Made by a program: the position numbers and the translations under genes. Of a stretch of 64,000 nucleotides of DNA, positions 52,587-61,167 are shown one piece after another. The stretch is taken from positions 1-64,000 of the forward strand of contig NZ_BLXY01000005.1 in the NCBI RefSeq assembly GCF_014193585.1. Reading direction: 5' to 3'. The stretch's first letter is position 1, and every line of letters starts with the position of its first letter. Below the pieces are notes generated by a model. It was not told the origin of the DNA, did not search any database, and was given only the letters and a program-made list of their open reading frames with translations. The stretch comes from Geomonas paludis. Lineage in GTDB: Bacteria > Desulfobacterota > Desulfuromonadia > Geobacterales > Geobacteraceae.

Positions 52587-53975
52587 TTGCCCCAATTCTT
52601 TTGCCGCCTGATGACCGTTCTCAGCCTGTCCCTGTTATTTTCATCCCCCGGACATGCAGTGACTACAGTACCAAAGACAGTGAAGCCGATAACCTCCATC
52701 GGCCTTTCCCCTGTCGTGGGCGGCTATTACTTTTCCTCCTCCCAATCACTGGATCCCGCGCCGACGTATGGCCTGAGACTGAGCTACGACCACATCGGCA
52801 AGGGCGTCGTCGACAGCATCGGCGTCGAGGCCACCTTCAACTACCTCAGCACCACCGCCAAAAACCAGGACAAGAAGGCAAGCGCCTACCTGTTCCGCAC
52901 CGATGCCATCTACTCGTTCGACCCCAGGAGCAAGTGGGTTCCCTTCCTGGCGCTTGGCGCCGGTGGCATCTTCGTCGACCGCGAAGGGGTCAAGGACAAC
53001 AGCCCGTTCCTCGACTTCGGCATCGGGATCAAGTACTACTTCGACGACTACCTCGCCATCCGGGCAGACCTGCGCCAGCTCATGGTGTACAGCAACGTCA
53101 ACACCAACAGCGACTTCGAGCTGACCACCGGCCTGACCTACTACTTCGGCAAGGAGCGCAAGAAGAAGGGACCTCCCCCGGCGCCGCCCAAGCCGCAGGC
53201 CGCGATACCGACCATCTCCGAGGAAGAACCGGCACCCGCGCCCACAGTAGCGCAGGCACCGGTTGTCGCTGCGCCGCCGCCGGACATCCTCCAGCTTCTG
53301 GGAGCAACGGGGGCAGCGGCCTTGGGCCTCAACACCCTGCCGCCCCAGTTCCAGCCCGGCACGGCGTCCCAGGCCCAGCCCAAGGTCCCGGCCAAGGCAC
53401 GCAAGTCCACGCTCAAGGAGATGCCCAAGGCAGCGGCACCGCCGAAGGCTGCACCGGTCCCCGCACCGGCGCCGCCCAAGCCCAAAGCGCCTGAGGTTGC
53501 TGCGGCACCGGCACCGGCACCGGCTCCGGCTCCGGTACAGCCGCCTGCGGCCGTGCAACCGCCGCCGGCACCGGTGGCGCCCCAGCCGGCACCGCAGCAA
53601 CAGGAACCGGCGCGCCAGCCGCAGCGTTCGATCAGGACCCTGACCATCGAGTTCCTGTTCAGCAGCCCGGCGATACGTCCGGTCTACCAGGCCCAGCTGG
53701 CGGCGTTTGCCGCCTTGATGAAGACCAACACCGAGTCGACTGCGCTCATCGAAGGGCACACGGACAACGTGGGCGACAGCCGGTCCAACATCGAACTGTC
53801 GCAACAAAGGGCGCAGAACGTGAAGAACGAGCTGCTCAAGTACGGCGTGGATCCGGCCAAGGTCAGCATCAAGGGGTATGGCTTCAGCAAGCCCCGGGCG
53901 AGCAACAAGACCAACGAGGGCCGGCAGAAAAACCGCCGCGCGGTGGTCACGCTCACCCTTGTCATCACGCAGTAA
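52587..53975 (+). CDS. OmpA-family outer-membrane protein (OprF-like)
   Basis: About 462 residues with a signal peptide (LSLLFSSPGHAV). An N-terminal eight-strand OmpA/OprF-type barrel spans about 30-190 (SPVVGGYYFSSSQSLDPAPTYGLRLSYDHIG ... LTTGLTYYFGKERKKKG). A very long Pro/Ala-rich linker of about 170 residues follows (many PAPAP blocks). The C-terminal OmpA peptidoglycan-binding domain reads LTIEFLFSSPAIRPVYQAQLAAFAALM, IEGHTDNVGDSRSNIELSQQRAQNVKNELLKYGV and GYGFSKPRASNKTNEGRQKNRRAVV. It anchors the outer membrane to the cell wall. TTG 52587 has GGGAG upstream; ATG 52551 probably precedes the transcript start. Confidence 0.88.
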   Translation: MPQFFCRLMTVLSLSLLFSSPGHAVTTVPKTVKPITSIGLSPVVGGYYFSSSQSLDPAPTYGLRLSYDHIGKGVVDSIGVEATFNYLSTTAKNQDKKASAYLFRTDAIYSFDPRSKWVPFLALGAGGIFVDREGVKDNSPFLDFGIGIKYYFDDYLAIRADLRQLMVYSNVNTNSDFELTTGLTYYFGKERKKKGPPPAPPKPQAAIPTISEEEPAPAPTVAQAPVVAAPPPDILQLLGATGAAALGLNTLPPQFQPGTASQAQPKVPAKARKSTLKEMPKAAAPPKAAPVPAPAPPKPKAPEVAAAPAPAPAPAPVQPPAAVQPPPAPVAPQPAPQQQEPARQPQRSIRTLTIEFLFSSPAIRPVYQAQLAAFAALMKTNTESTALIEGHTDNVGDSRSNIELSQQRAQNVKNELLKYGVDPAKVSIKGYGFSKPRASNKTNEGRQKNRRAVVTLTLVITQ

Positions 53976-54049
53976 GACGCACCACGACGACCGGCGCGAG
54001 GCGGCACGTCAAGATATCCGGCTGGAGAGCCGGACACGAGGAGTTGTAA

Positions 54050-55117
54050 ATGAAAAAGATGAAGACGCTTACCACCGCAACGGCACTGACCATACTGGCA
54101 GCCTGCGCGGGTTGCTCCCTTCTTCCGGGCCAGGCTGCCAAGCCCGCCCCTTCCCCGACCCAGGGGATGACACTTCTCTCCGGAAAGGTAGTCGAGACCT
54201 TCGACGGCGGGGGATACACCTACGTCAACCTGCTGAAGGACGGCCAGAACACCTGGGTTGCCGCACCTGTGATGAAGGTCGTCGTTGGTCAGCAACTGGA
54301 ACTGCTGCCCGGCGCCGTCATGCCCAACTTCACCAGCAAGTCCCTGGGCCGCACCTTTGACAACATCGTCTTCTCCGGGGGGCTTCCCTCGCAGCTGAAC
54401 GCGCCGGCAAAACCTGCAGCCGGTGCAGCAGCAAGCACTGCGGCAGTTGCCGACAACGGCCCTGCTGAGGCTGAAGAAGCCATCCTGGCCGGCACGGTAA
54501 TCGAGACCATCACCGCCAGCAACTACATCTACCTGCGCATCGAAAAAGACGGGAAAGCGTCCTGGGCGGCAGTGCCGAGGACCGAGATCGCGGTAGGCGA
54601 CGAGGTCGAGCTCGCCCCGGGCACCCCCATGGGTGAGTTCAGCAGCAAGACACTGAACCGCACTTTCAGGTCCATCTATTTTGCCGGCGGTGTCGAGGTG
54701 ACCAAGAAGAGCGCAAAGGCGCCGGCGTCGCCGCAGGCGAAGCCCGCCGCGGCTGAGCCTGCCGCCGCCACGGCCACGGCCGCTGACGCCAACAACTCAC
54801 CGCTCCCCTCCGGCCATCCGAAGATCGATGCAGCCGAGATGGACAAAGCCATGGAAAAGGCGGCTGCGGCAGCCGCGGCAGCCGCAGCGGCTCCCATCAC
54901 CGGCAAGGTGACCGAGACCGCCAATGCCGGCGGTTATACCTACATCTGCGTCGAGAAGGACGCCGTGAAGACCTGGGTTGCCGTTCCGACCATGGAGGTG
55001 AAAGTCGGTGAAGAGGTAGCCCTCAACCCGGGCAACGTCATGACCAACTTCTCCAGCAAGACCCTGAATCGCACCTTCGACAAAATCATCTTCTCCAGCG
55101 GCCCCGCCGCGAAATAA
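54050..55117 (+). CDS. Lipoprotein with three NrfJ-like repeats
   Basis: 355 residues with lipobox LAAC or CAGC near residue 20. Three copies of a roughly 75-residue beta domain are present (about 40-115, 145-220, 275-350), each with the pattern GKVVETxxxGGYTYVxLxKDGxxTWVAxP, then VGxxxxLxPGxxMxNFxSKxLxRTFDxIxFSxG. They are separated by Ala-rich linkers, the last containing a run of alanines. The unit resembles the small periplasmic protein sometimes annotated NrfJ beside nitrite-reductase genes; its role is not known. It lies 75 bp after the OmpA gene and before the 22-heme cytochrome, both on the same strand. Confidence 0.78.
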   Translation: MKKMKTLTTATALTILAACAGCSLLPGQAAKPAPSPTQGMTLLSGKVVETFDGGGYTYVNLLKDGQNTWVAAPVMKVVVGQQLELLPGAVMPNFTSKSLGRTFDNIVFSGGLPSQLNAPAKPAAGAAASTAAVADNGPAEAEEAILAGTVIETITASNYIYLRIEKDGKASWAAVPRTEIAVGDEVELAPGTPMGEFSSKTLNRTFRSIYFAGGVEVTKKSAKAPASPQAKPAAAEPAAATATAADANNSPLPSGHPKIDAAEMDKAMEKAAAAAAAAAAAPITGKVTETANAGGYTYICVEKDAVKTWVAVPTMEVKVGEEVALNPGNVMTNFSSKTLNRTFDKIIFSSGPAAK

Positions 55118-55139
55118 CCGATTTATCAAAGCAAAATGC

Positions 55140-55173
55140 CCCGGGGGCGGAGATTGTTCTCCGCCCCCTTTTC
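55140..55173 (+). terminator. Terminator after the triple-repeat lipoprotein
   Basis: GGGGGCGGAG/CTCCGCCCCC stem followed by TTTTC. Confidence 0.8.
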
Positions 55174-55318
55174 GTGCGCCCCGGTCCGTCGCGCCGCACC
55201 CGCGGCAGCGTCGCACGGCGCCACTTCTCCCCGCCCGCCTCTTTCATCAGCCGCGATATCACCAGCCATACATCCCTATACCTTTGAAAAATATAATATT
55301 TTCAGCAGACCAGCCTTC

Positions 55319-55347
55319 TTGACAACCTGTTTCGTCCCTTTATTAAT
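55319..55347 (+). promoter_or_regulatory. Likely sigma-70 promoter of the 22-heme gene
   Basis: TTGACA and TATTAAT with 16 bases between, about 70 bp before the start. This AT-rich island stands out in the 301-bp gap. Confidence 0.5.
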
Positions 55348-55418
55348 TACCCGTAGCAATTTGCACTGGACTGTAATGAAGGAGGTGTTACGGGCAATCT
55401 CGGAAAGGGAGGGTTCGT

Positions 55419-58400
55419 ATGGCCAAGAAGTCACTGCTGTTGCTTGCCGCTTTGCTGCCTGTCTCCGTCGCAGTGTTATGCTGGAGTGCCACCACCTGGC
55501 AGTTGCAAACCAAGCTCGCCAGCGCCGGGGGGGTGCTCCAGGTAAGGGACAAGGTCCCGCAAACTACCGCCGGCATCACCGCGTACCACAATTTCACTAC
55601 CTCGGCCCCGGTTCCGGTGACCGTCACCGCCAACACCGGCTACAAGATCTCCTCGCTCACCAGGAACGGGACCGCCGTCCCCGTCGGGAACTACACCTCG
55701 CACTACGTCACCACCTTCCAGAAGAGCGGCACCACCCAGGCGCTGGTGGCAGGGTTCACCGCGCAGCAAGTGACCGTGACCGCCGTGGTATCCGGGCCGG
55801 GAAGCATCACCCCCGCCAGCGCCAGGGTGAGCTACGGCGGAAGCGTAGTTTTCACGAGCAGCCCCAACGCCGCCGGGTGCTTTCTCACCTCGGTGACCGG
55901 GGGGAGTGTCACCGACCTCAGCGGTGTCCCGGTCACCCTCCCCTACTCGCGGTCGGTCAAGATTACCGCCAGCAACGTCATCACGCCCCGTACCGTGACC
56001 GCCAACTACGCCTCCTACAGCGTGAACGCGGGTGTCGACCAACTGGCCCAGAAGAACGCTGTCGTGCAGCTTTCCGGAACCCTGGTCGGTGGCGGCACCC
56101 CATCATGGAGCCAGGTCTCCGGCGCCACAGTGTCCCTGACCGGTGCGGGCACGCTTACCCCGAGCTTTGTAGCGCCGGCGGCGGGCACCTACCAGTTCCG
56201 GCTCACCCAGTTCGTCTCCGGCGTTGCCGTTGCCGCGGCCACCACCCAGGTCACCGTGGTCGACTCCCTGGTGAACGACATGCGCCTGCGTTGCATGGGG
56301 TGCCACGGCATCACCGGGGTTTTCCCCACCCCGTACGTATTCCCGGGCTGGTCCTCGTCGCGCCACGAGTCCGCCGGGGTCTCCTGCATCACCTGCCACA
56401 CCGATGGCGCCATGCCGACACCGGTCAACTCGTCGACCGTTGATGCAAACAGCTTTGCCTACCGCTCCGGCGCCGGCAGCTTCTGCCTCAACGGCAGCTG
56501 CCACCAGCCAGGCAGCACACACCGCAGCATCGGCATGACCTGCTCGGGGTGCCACGGCAGCTACCGGAACCACAACCCGGCGACCACCTTCTCCGCGGCC
56601 TTGAGCGCCTGCTTCTCCTGCCACGGCGCGGCCAACTCCACCCATTACCAGGTGAGAAGCAGCCTTTCCGCAGGCGACTGCCTGACCTGCCACAACCCCG
56701 CCGGACACAACCCTGCTCCTGATGCGGCGGTAACCCCGGCGCATTTCAACGGCTACACCTCCTACGCCAATCCCTCCTATGCCGCGGCCTACGTCACCCC
56801 GGTCACCGCCTGCGCCGACTGCCATGTAAGCGGCAACCCCAGGGGGAGCGCGGACAAGGCACTGCTGCAGTTCCGCACCGATTGGGCCGCGTCGGGACAC
56901 GGCAACGGCAACGCTGCCCCATGGAAGAACTCGGCCTACTTCAACTGGAAGAGCGCCGGTACCGCGGGGGCCGCGGCCAAGGAGAGCGCCGGGGTGGCGA
57001 CCGACTGCCAACGCTGCCACAGCGCCTCCGGCTACCTCAGGTTTGCCCTCTACACAAGCATCGCCCCGCTGGCCACCACGGCCGACCGCTACAGCGAGCC
57101 GCTGGCCTGCAACGCCTGTCACCAAAGCGGTGACTTCGCCGCCCCGCGAGCCGTCTCCCCGCGCACCGGCTACTACAGCTACTCCGGAGCGGCCACCGGA
57201 AGGGTGAAGGTCAGCACAGCCTATCCCGATGCCGGCCGCTCCAATATCTGCCTGGGATGCCACGTCGGCCGCAAGTCGGGCGCCACCGTCCAGGCGCTTG
57301 CCCAGGTAACGGCGCAAAAGAACTACTCGAGCGCCTTCTGGCGCAACCTCCCCTTCGTCGACGCCCACTACCTCTCCGCCGGCGGGCAACTCTACGGCGC
57401 CACCGGTTACCACTATCCCGGCCTCTCCTACGGCAACGCCGCGGTGAACCATGTGGCCATCGGCGGCACCGGCGCCGGCCCCTGCGTCGCCTGCCACCTG
57501 CCGGCCAGCTCGCACACCCTCTCGGCCGCCGCTGGGAACTTCACGCTCTGCAACGGCTGCCATATCGACGCAGGCACGGTGAGCGCCGCCTTCCTGGCCC
57601 GGCGCGGCGACGAGTTCGCCTCGGGGCTGAAGGCGTTGGCCGCGGCCCTGGCAGCCAAGGGCTTCACTCCGCTCACCGACGCCGGCGGAAAGCCGCAGTA
57701 CCCCTACTTCAGCACGACCAACTGGGGCGGACACGGCGACGGGCCGGGCAACATGGGCGCCGCCTTCAACTACAACCTCCTGGTGCACGACCCGGGCGCC
57801 TTCGCCCACAACCCCGCCTACGTCAAGCGCCTGGTGCGGGACTCCATCGATTTCCTGATTTTTGGCAGCGTCGACCGCGGCCGCGACTTGAGCACCACCA
57901 TCGAGAGCCTGCTCAGCTCGAGCAGTGACAGGGAAAAGGCCGCCGCCTTCCTCTCCCAGTCCGGCAGCGGCGCCTCCGCCTGCCAGGTCTGCCACGGGAC
58001 GGCCACCGACCCGCTGACCGGCGGCAACATCATTGCCGACTACGGCGCGAGCAAGCACGCCAAGAAGAGCGGCGGGGCCGCCTGCGTCTCCTGCCATGCA
58101 CCGACCGCCACCAGCGCCCATCCCAACGGGGAGCCGATGCTGAAGGCAACGACGGAGATCAACCCGAAGTGCCTCAACTGCCATCCGGTGCACCCCTGGC
58201 CCAGCGAAGGGATCTGCACCAACTGCCATAACGGCCATCGCCTGAAGGCGGTGCTGCCGGCGCCGCACCTGGCCAACTTCAGCACCGCGCAATACGTCAC
58301 GACGCAGGTCAAGTGCGACAAGTGCCATTACACCGCGGTGAGCCCCGGTGTGGACAGCTTCGTGCTGCTGCAGGAACACCGCGACTGGGCCAAGAGCGCC

Positions 58401-59624
58401 AAGGGAGACTACCGCTCGGCGGCACTCACGAGCTTTGACTTCAAGACCATGGGAACCGCCGGGGCCTCTCCCGCCACCACCGTGCAGAAGGATTGCGTGC
58501 GCTGCCATACCACCACCGGCTTCAACAACTACGTGAACTCCGGTTTCACCGATATCGCCCCCTTCGGCGTCCCGGGCGACGCCCCCGATGGCGACCGCAC
58601 CCGGGAGATGATCGGCTGTCCCGCCTGTCACGCACCGACCCCGTTCAGTTCCAACTACGGCAGGCTCAGTGTCGGCATCGTGGACGACATCACCGGGACG
58701 CCGGACGTGAGGTCCTGGTACAACTACTCTTCTGCCGCCACAGGCAAAATAATCAGGTCGAAGCTGTTCCTGGACAGCAACGCCTACCAACTGGGCGACT
58801 CCAACATCTGCATCACCTGCCACGCCGGCAGGTTGGCCGGCGACGTGATCAAGCAGGTCACCACCAACGCCTCGACCGGCGCAGTCAGTTGCTCCACGCT
58901 CCCCTCCATCGTCTGCCGCCTCGGCAACGGCGCCGTTGCAGATGGGCTCATCAACGACTTCTGGGGGAACGTCGACTTCATCGATCCCCACGGCGGAGTG
59001 GCCGCCAACATGATCTATCCCGACAACCTGCGCCCGGGTTACGAGTTCCGCCCGGCGTCCTCCAGCACCGCCCACGCCAATGTCGGCATGCCCGAGAAAG
59101 GTCCCTGCGTCGGATGCCACATGGGCTCGCCTTCCGCCAAGCACGCCTTCACCGCCTTGTCCACGGCCAGCAACGGCGTGATCGGTGCCATCAGGAGCGA
59201 GGCCTGCGCCAACTGCCACGGGATTGGTGCTGTGGCAATCGACCCGAACGAGTTGCAGAAGAAAAAGGAGGCGTACAACGCCGCCCTTTCCTTCATCGCC
59301 ACGCAACTCACGGCCCGGGGTATCCACTACAACCGGGAGAAATCCCCGTACTTCTTCAACACCGCTGCGGCGGAGGAACAAACGCAGGCTGCCCGCGTCA
59401 CTAACTGGAACAAGTCCGCCACCTTCCGGGGCGCCGACCTGATGGGGGCGGCGTTCAACCTGCGGCTGCTGGACTCGGGGAGTGGCTGGGTCCACAACGG
59501 CGTCTACGCCAAGCGGCTGCTCTACGACACCATCGACTACCTGGATGACGGACAGTTAAACAAGTCGGTGGTCATCACTGTCCAGGAAAAGAAGATCCTG
59601 GACTACATCGACCCGCGGCGTTAG
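55419..59624 (+). CDS. Giant 22-heme c-type cytochrome with beta domains
   Basis: 1401 residues. The signal peptide (about 1-24) is followed by about 260 residues of Ig/bacterial-repeat-like domains (VTVTAVVSGPGSITPASARVSYGGSV; FVAPAAGTYQFRLTQ). From residue 290 on there are 21 CXXCH motifs plus one CX4CH (CLNGSCH). The heme part contains an internal duplication: DCQRCHSASGYL ... ICLGCHVGR ... PCVACHLPASSH ... LCNGCH (about 530-710) is matched by DCVRCHTTTGFN ... ICITCHAGR ... PCVGCHMGSPSAKH ... ACANCH (about 1025-1270). Each block is followed by a heme-free helix containing a NMGAAFN or LMGAAFN motif and VKRLVRDSIDFL or AKRLLYDTIDYL. GGGAGGG precedes the start. It probably acts as a surface electron conduit. 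Confidence 0.92.
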   Translation: MAKKSLLLLAALLPVSVAVLCWSATTWQLQTKLASAGGVLQVRDKVPQTTAGITAYHNFTTSAPVPVTVTANTGYKISSLTRNGTAVPVGNYTSHYVTTFQKSGTTQALVAGFTAQQVTVTAVVSGPGSITPASARVSYGGSVVFTSSPNAAGCFLTSVTGGSVTDLSGVPVTLPYSRSVKITASNVITPRTVTANYASYSVNAGVDQLAQKNAVVQLSGTLVGGGTPSWSQVSGATVSLTGAGTLTPSFVAPAAGTYQFRLTQFVSGVAVAAATTQVTVVDSLVNDMRLRCMGCHGITGVFPTPYVFPGWSSSRHESAGVSCITCHTDGAMPTPVNSSTVDANSFAYRSGAGSFCLNGSCHQPGSTHRSIGMTCSGCHGSYRNHNPATTFSAALSACFSCHGAANSTHYQVRSSLSAGDCLTCHNPAGHNPAPDAAVTPAHFNGYTSYANPSYAAAYVTPVTACADCHVSGNPRGSADKALLQFRTDWAASGHGNGNAAPWKNSAYFNWKSAGTAGAAAKESAGVATDCQRCHSASGYLRFALYTSIAPLATTADRYSEPLACNACHQSGDFAAPRAVSPRTGYYSYSGAATGRVKVSTAYPDAGRSNICLGCHVGRKSGATVQALAQVTAQKNYSSAFWRNLPFVDAHYLSAGGQLYGATGYHYPGLSYGNAAVNHVAIGGTGAGPCVACHLPASSHTLSAAAGNFTLCNGCHIDAGTVSAAFLARRGDEFASGLKALAAALAAKGFTPLTDAGGKPQYPYFSTTNWGGHGDGPGNMGAAFNYNLLVHDPGAFAHNPAYVKRLVRDSIDFLIFGSVDRGRDLSTTIESLLSSSSDREKAAAFLSQSGSGASACQVCHGTATDPLTGGNIIADYGASKHAKKSGGAACVSCHAPTATSAHPNGEPMLKATTEINPKCLNCHPVHPWPSEGICTNCHNGHRLKAVLPAPHLANFSTAQYVTTQVKCDKCHYTAVSPGVDSFVLLQEHRDWAKSAKGDYRSAALTSFDFKTMGTAGASPATTVQKDCVRCHTTTGFNNYVNSGFTDIAPFGVPGDAPDGDRTREMIGCPACHAPTPFSSNYGRLSVGIVDDITGTPDVRSWYNYSSAATGKIIRSKLFLDSNAYQLGDSNICITCHAGRLAGDVIKQVTTNASTGAVSCSTLPSIVCRLGNGAVADGLINDFWGNVDFIDPHGGVAANMIYPDNLRPGYEFRPASSSTAHANVGMPEKGPCVGCHMGSPSAKHAFTALSTASNGVIGAIRSEACANCHGIGAVAIDPNELQKKKEAYNAALSFIATQLTARGIHYNREKSPYFFNTAAAEEQTQAARVTNWNKSATFRGADLMGAAFNLRLLDSGSGWVHNGVYAKRLLYDTIDYLDDGQLNKSVVITVQEKKILDYIDPRR

Positions 59625-59642
59625 AGGAGCGACTTAAAACGC

Positions 59643-59684
59643 AAAGAAGGCTTCGAGGATCATTCCTCGAAGCCTTCTTTTTTA
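59643..59684. terminator. Terminator after the 22-heme gene
   Basis: AAGAAGGCTTCGAGG/CCTCGAAGCCTTCTT long stem followed by TTT. Confidence 0.88.
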
Positions 59685-59689
59685 CCCCA

Positions 59690-59815
59690 AAAAGCGGTTA
59701 CGCAAAGCACCCGAAGCTGCCGCGAAGTACGCCAAGAAAGCCTTCCCGGGGGACTCCCCAAAGCATCTCTTAGCGCTCTTCGCGGATACTTGGCGCACTT
59801 TGCGTAACCGCTTTT
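59690..59815. repeat. Interspersed repeat with perfect 18-bp inverted arms
   Basis: AAAAGCGGTTACGCAAAG at 59690-59707 is the exact reverse complement of 59798-59815. Inner GCGAAG/CTTCGC and CGCCAAG/CTTGGCG words also pair. Related to the element at 144-251. Confidence 0.7.
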
Positions 59816-59826
59816 AAAGTCTCTTT

Positions 59827-60186
59827 TCAGCCTTTCTTGCTCTCTTCCTTCAGATCCTCGACCTGTTTTCTCAAAAGTGCCACTTCCTGGGCGAGGTTGT
59901 GGTTGCTCTCGGAGAGCCTGGAAAGGGTGACGGAGTGCCCGATGGCCACCAGCAGCAGGAACAGCACGCCGACCAGGAACAGCAGGGAGGGAGGGTAGTA
60001 GATACCGATGGCAAGGGCCGCGACCTCGAGGATGCGGCGCGACACGGTAAGGAGGATGACGAAGACGGAGGTGCACAGCCAGAGCAGGGCGTACTTCTCA
60101 CGCAGGCGACGCTCCCTGACCAGCCAGACCACGAAGCAGAAGATGCCGACGCTGAGCCCCAGCGACGCAATTTTGGTTAGATCCAC
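59827..60186 (-). CDS. DUF2304 membrane protein
   Basis: 119 residues with three transmembrane helices (LGLSVGIFCFVVWLV, YALLWLCTSVFVILLTV, SLLFLVGVLFLLLVAIGHSVTL) and a C-terminal coiled coil (LSESNHNLAQEVALLRKQVEDLKEE). The DUF2304 motif REKYALLWL is present. DUF2304 genes usually lie next to dolichol-phosphate-type glycosyltransferases, as here, where it starts 3 bp after the GT2 stop. It is likely an accessory membrane anchor for that enzyme. Confidence 0.88.
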   Translation of the reverse strand: MDLTKIASLGLSVGIFCFVVWLVRERRLREKYALLWLCTSVFVILLTVSRRILEVAALAIGIYYPPSLLFLVGVLFLLLVAIGHSVTLSRLSESNHNLAQEVALLRKQVEDLKEESKKG

Positions 60187-60189
60187 AGG

Positions 60190-60891
60190 TTATGATTCCC
60201 CGACGAGGTCCCTGCCGCGCATGGCGTCCACCACCATCGCCAGCGTGACCTTCAGCATGTAGTAGGCGGACTTTCTCCTGGTGATGGAAGAGTGACCGGA
60301 AAGCCTCCCCCGCATCAGCACCGGGACCTCCACCACGCGCAGCCCGTTGCGTGCGGCGGTGATGATCGACTCGACCTCGGGGTAGTCGTCGGTGTAAAAG
60401 CGCGAGAAAAGACGAATGGTCTTCTTGCCGTAGCAGCGAAACCCTGAAGTCGGGTCGTGAATAGCCTTTCCCGCCAGACAGCGGATCAGGCAGTGGAAGA
60501 TGCGCGAACCGATGAAGCGGGTGATCCCCATCTTGTAGCCGCCGGGCAGCGTGCGCGAACCGATCACCAGGTCCGCCTCCCCCTTTTGCACCAGTTCGAG
60601 GATCTTGAAAACCTGGTCGCCGCGGTGCTGGCCGTCGCCGTCGAACTGGATGGCCATGTCGTAGCCATGCTCGTAGGCGTACCTGAGACCGGTCTGCACG
60701 GTGCCGCCGATGCCCAGGTTGAAGGGATGGCTGACCACTTCCGCGCCGAGGCTCTTGGCAATGGCGGCGGTTTCATCCGTCGAGCCGTCGTTCACCACCA
60801 GGATGTCGCCGCGAAAAGACTTGAGGTCCTCGATGACTGCCGTGATATTACGAGCCTCGTTATAGGCTGGTATTATTGCAAGAATCCTCAT
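60190..60891 (-). CDS. Polyprenyl-phosphate glycosyltransferase (GT2, DPM1/DPG synthase-like)
   Basis: 233 residues, one GT-A domain and no membrane helix: MRILAIIPAYNEARNITAVIEDL opening, ILVVNDGSTDETAAIA (donor site), QFDGDGQHRGDQVFKI (Asp-x-Asp metal site) and DLVIGSRTLPGG. It should transfer a hexose from a nucleotide sugar to a polyprenyl phosphate at the cytoplasmic face. The conserved FRCYGKKTI and EVESIITAARNGLRVVEVPVLMRGRLSGHSSI match the family. It forms a two-gene unit with DUF2304. The 60892-61167 gap to the divergent GT2 holds hairpins (GCCATATGGC near 60910, CCCGATA/TATCGGG near 61015) but no gene. Confidence 0.9.
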   Translation of the reverse strand: MRILAIIPAYNEARNITAVIEDLKSFRGDILVVNDGSTDETAAIAKSLGAEVVSHPFNLGIGGTVQTGLRYAYEHGYDMAIQFDGDGQHRGDQVFKILELVQKGEADLVIGSRTLPGGYKMGITRFIGSRIFHCLIRCLAGKAIHDPTSGFRCYGKKTIRLFSRFYTDDYPEVESIITAARNGLRVVEVPVLMRGRLSGHSSITRRKSAYYMLKVTLAMVVDAMRGRDLVGES

Positions 60892-61167
60892 ATCCCCACC
60901 TATGCCAACGCCATATGGCGTAAAAAAAAGCCGAAAACGGATCGTTTCTGAGTGAATACAAGATCCGCACCAACTTTAACAGGCACAGTACTGGAGATAA
61001 CGCTTGCCAAGCGACCCGATACTAATATAAATATCGGGCCGGTAGCAATTAAAAAAAATACAGAGAGAGAAGGGAAACTCCCCGGCAACGCGTCATGCTG
61101 TGGAACTCGACGCTATGCCGTTCCCAGGTTCCCGCTGTTTGATAAAGCAAGTCTAACCGGAGCAGTC

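Noticed and set aside
55476-59495. Minus-strand open frames opposite the 22-heme cytochrome
   Set aside because: No recognisable domains; the plus strand has 22 heme motifs and a promoter.
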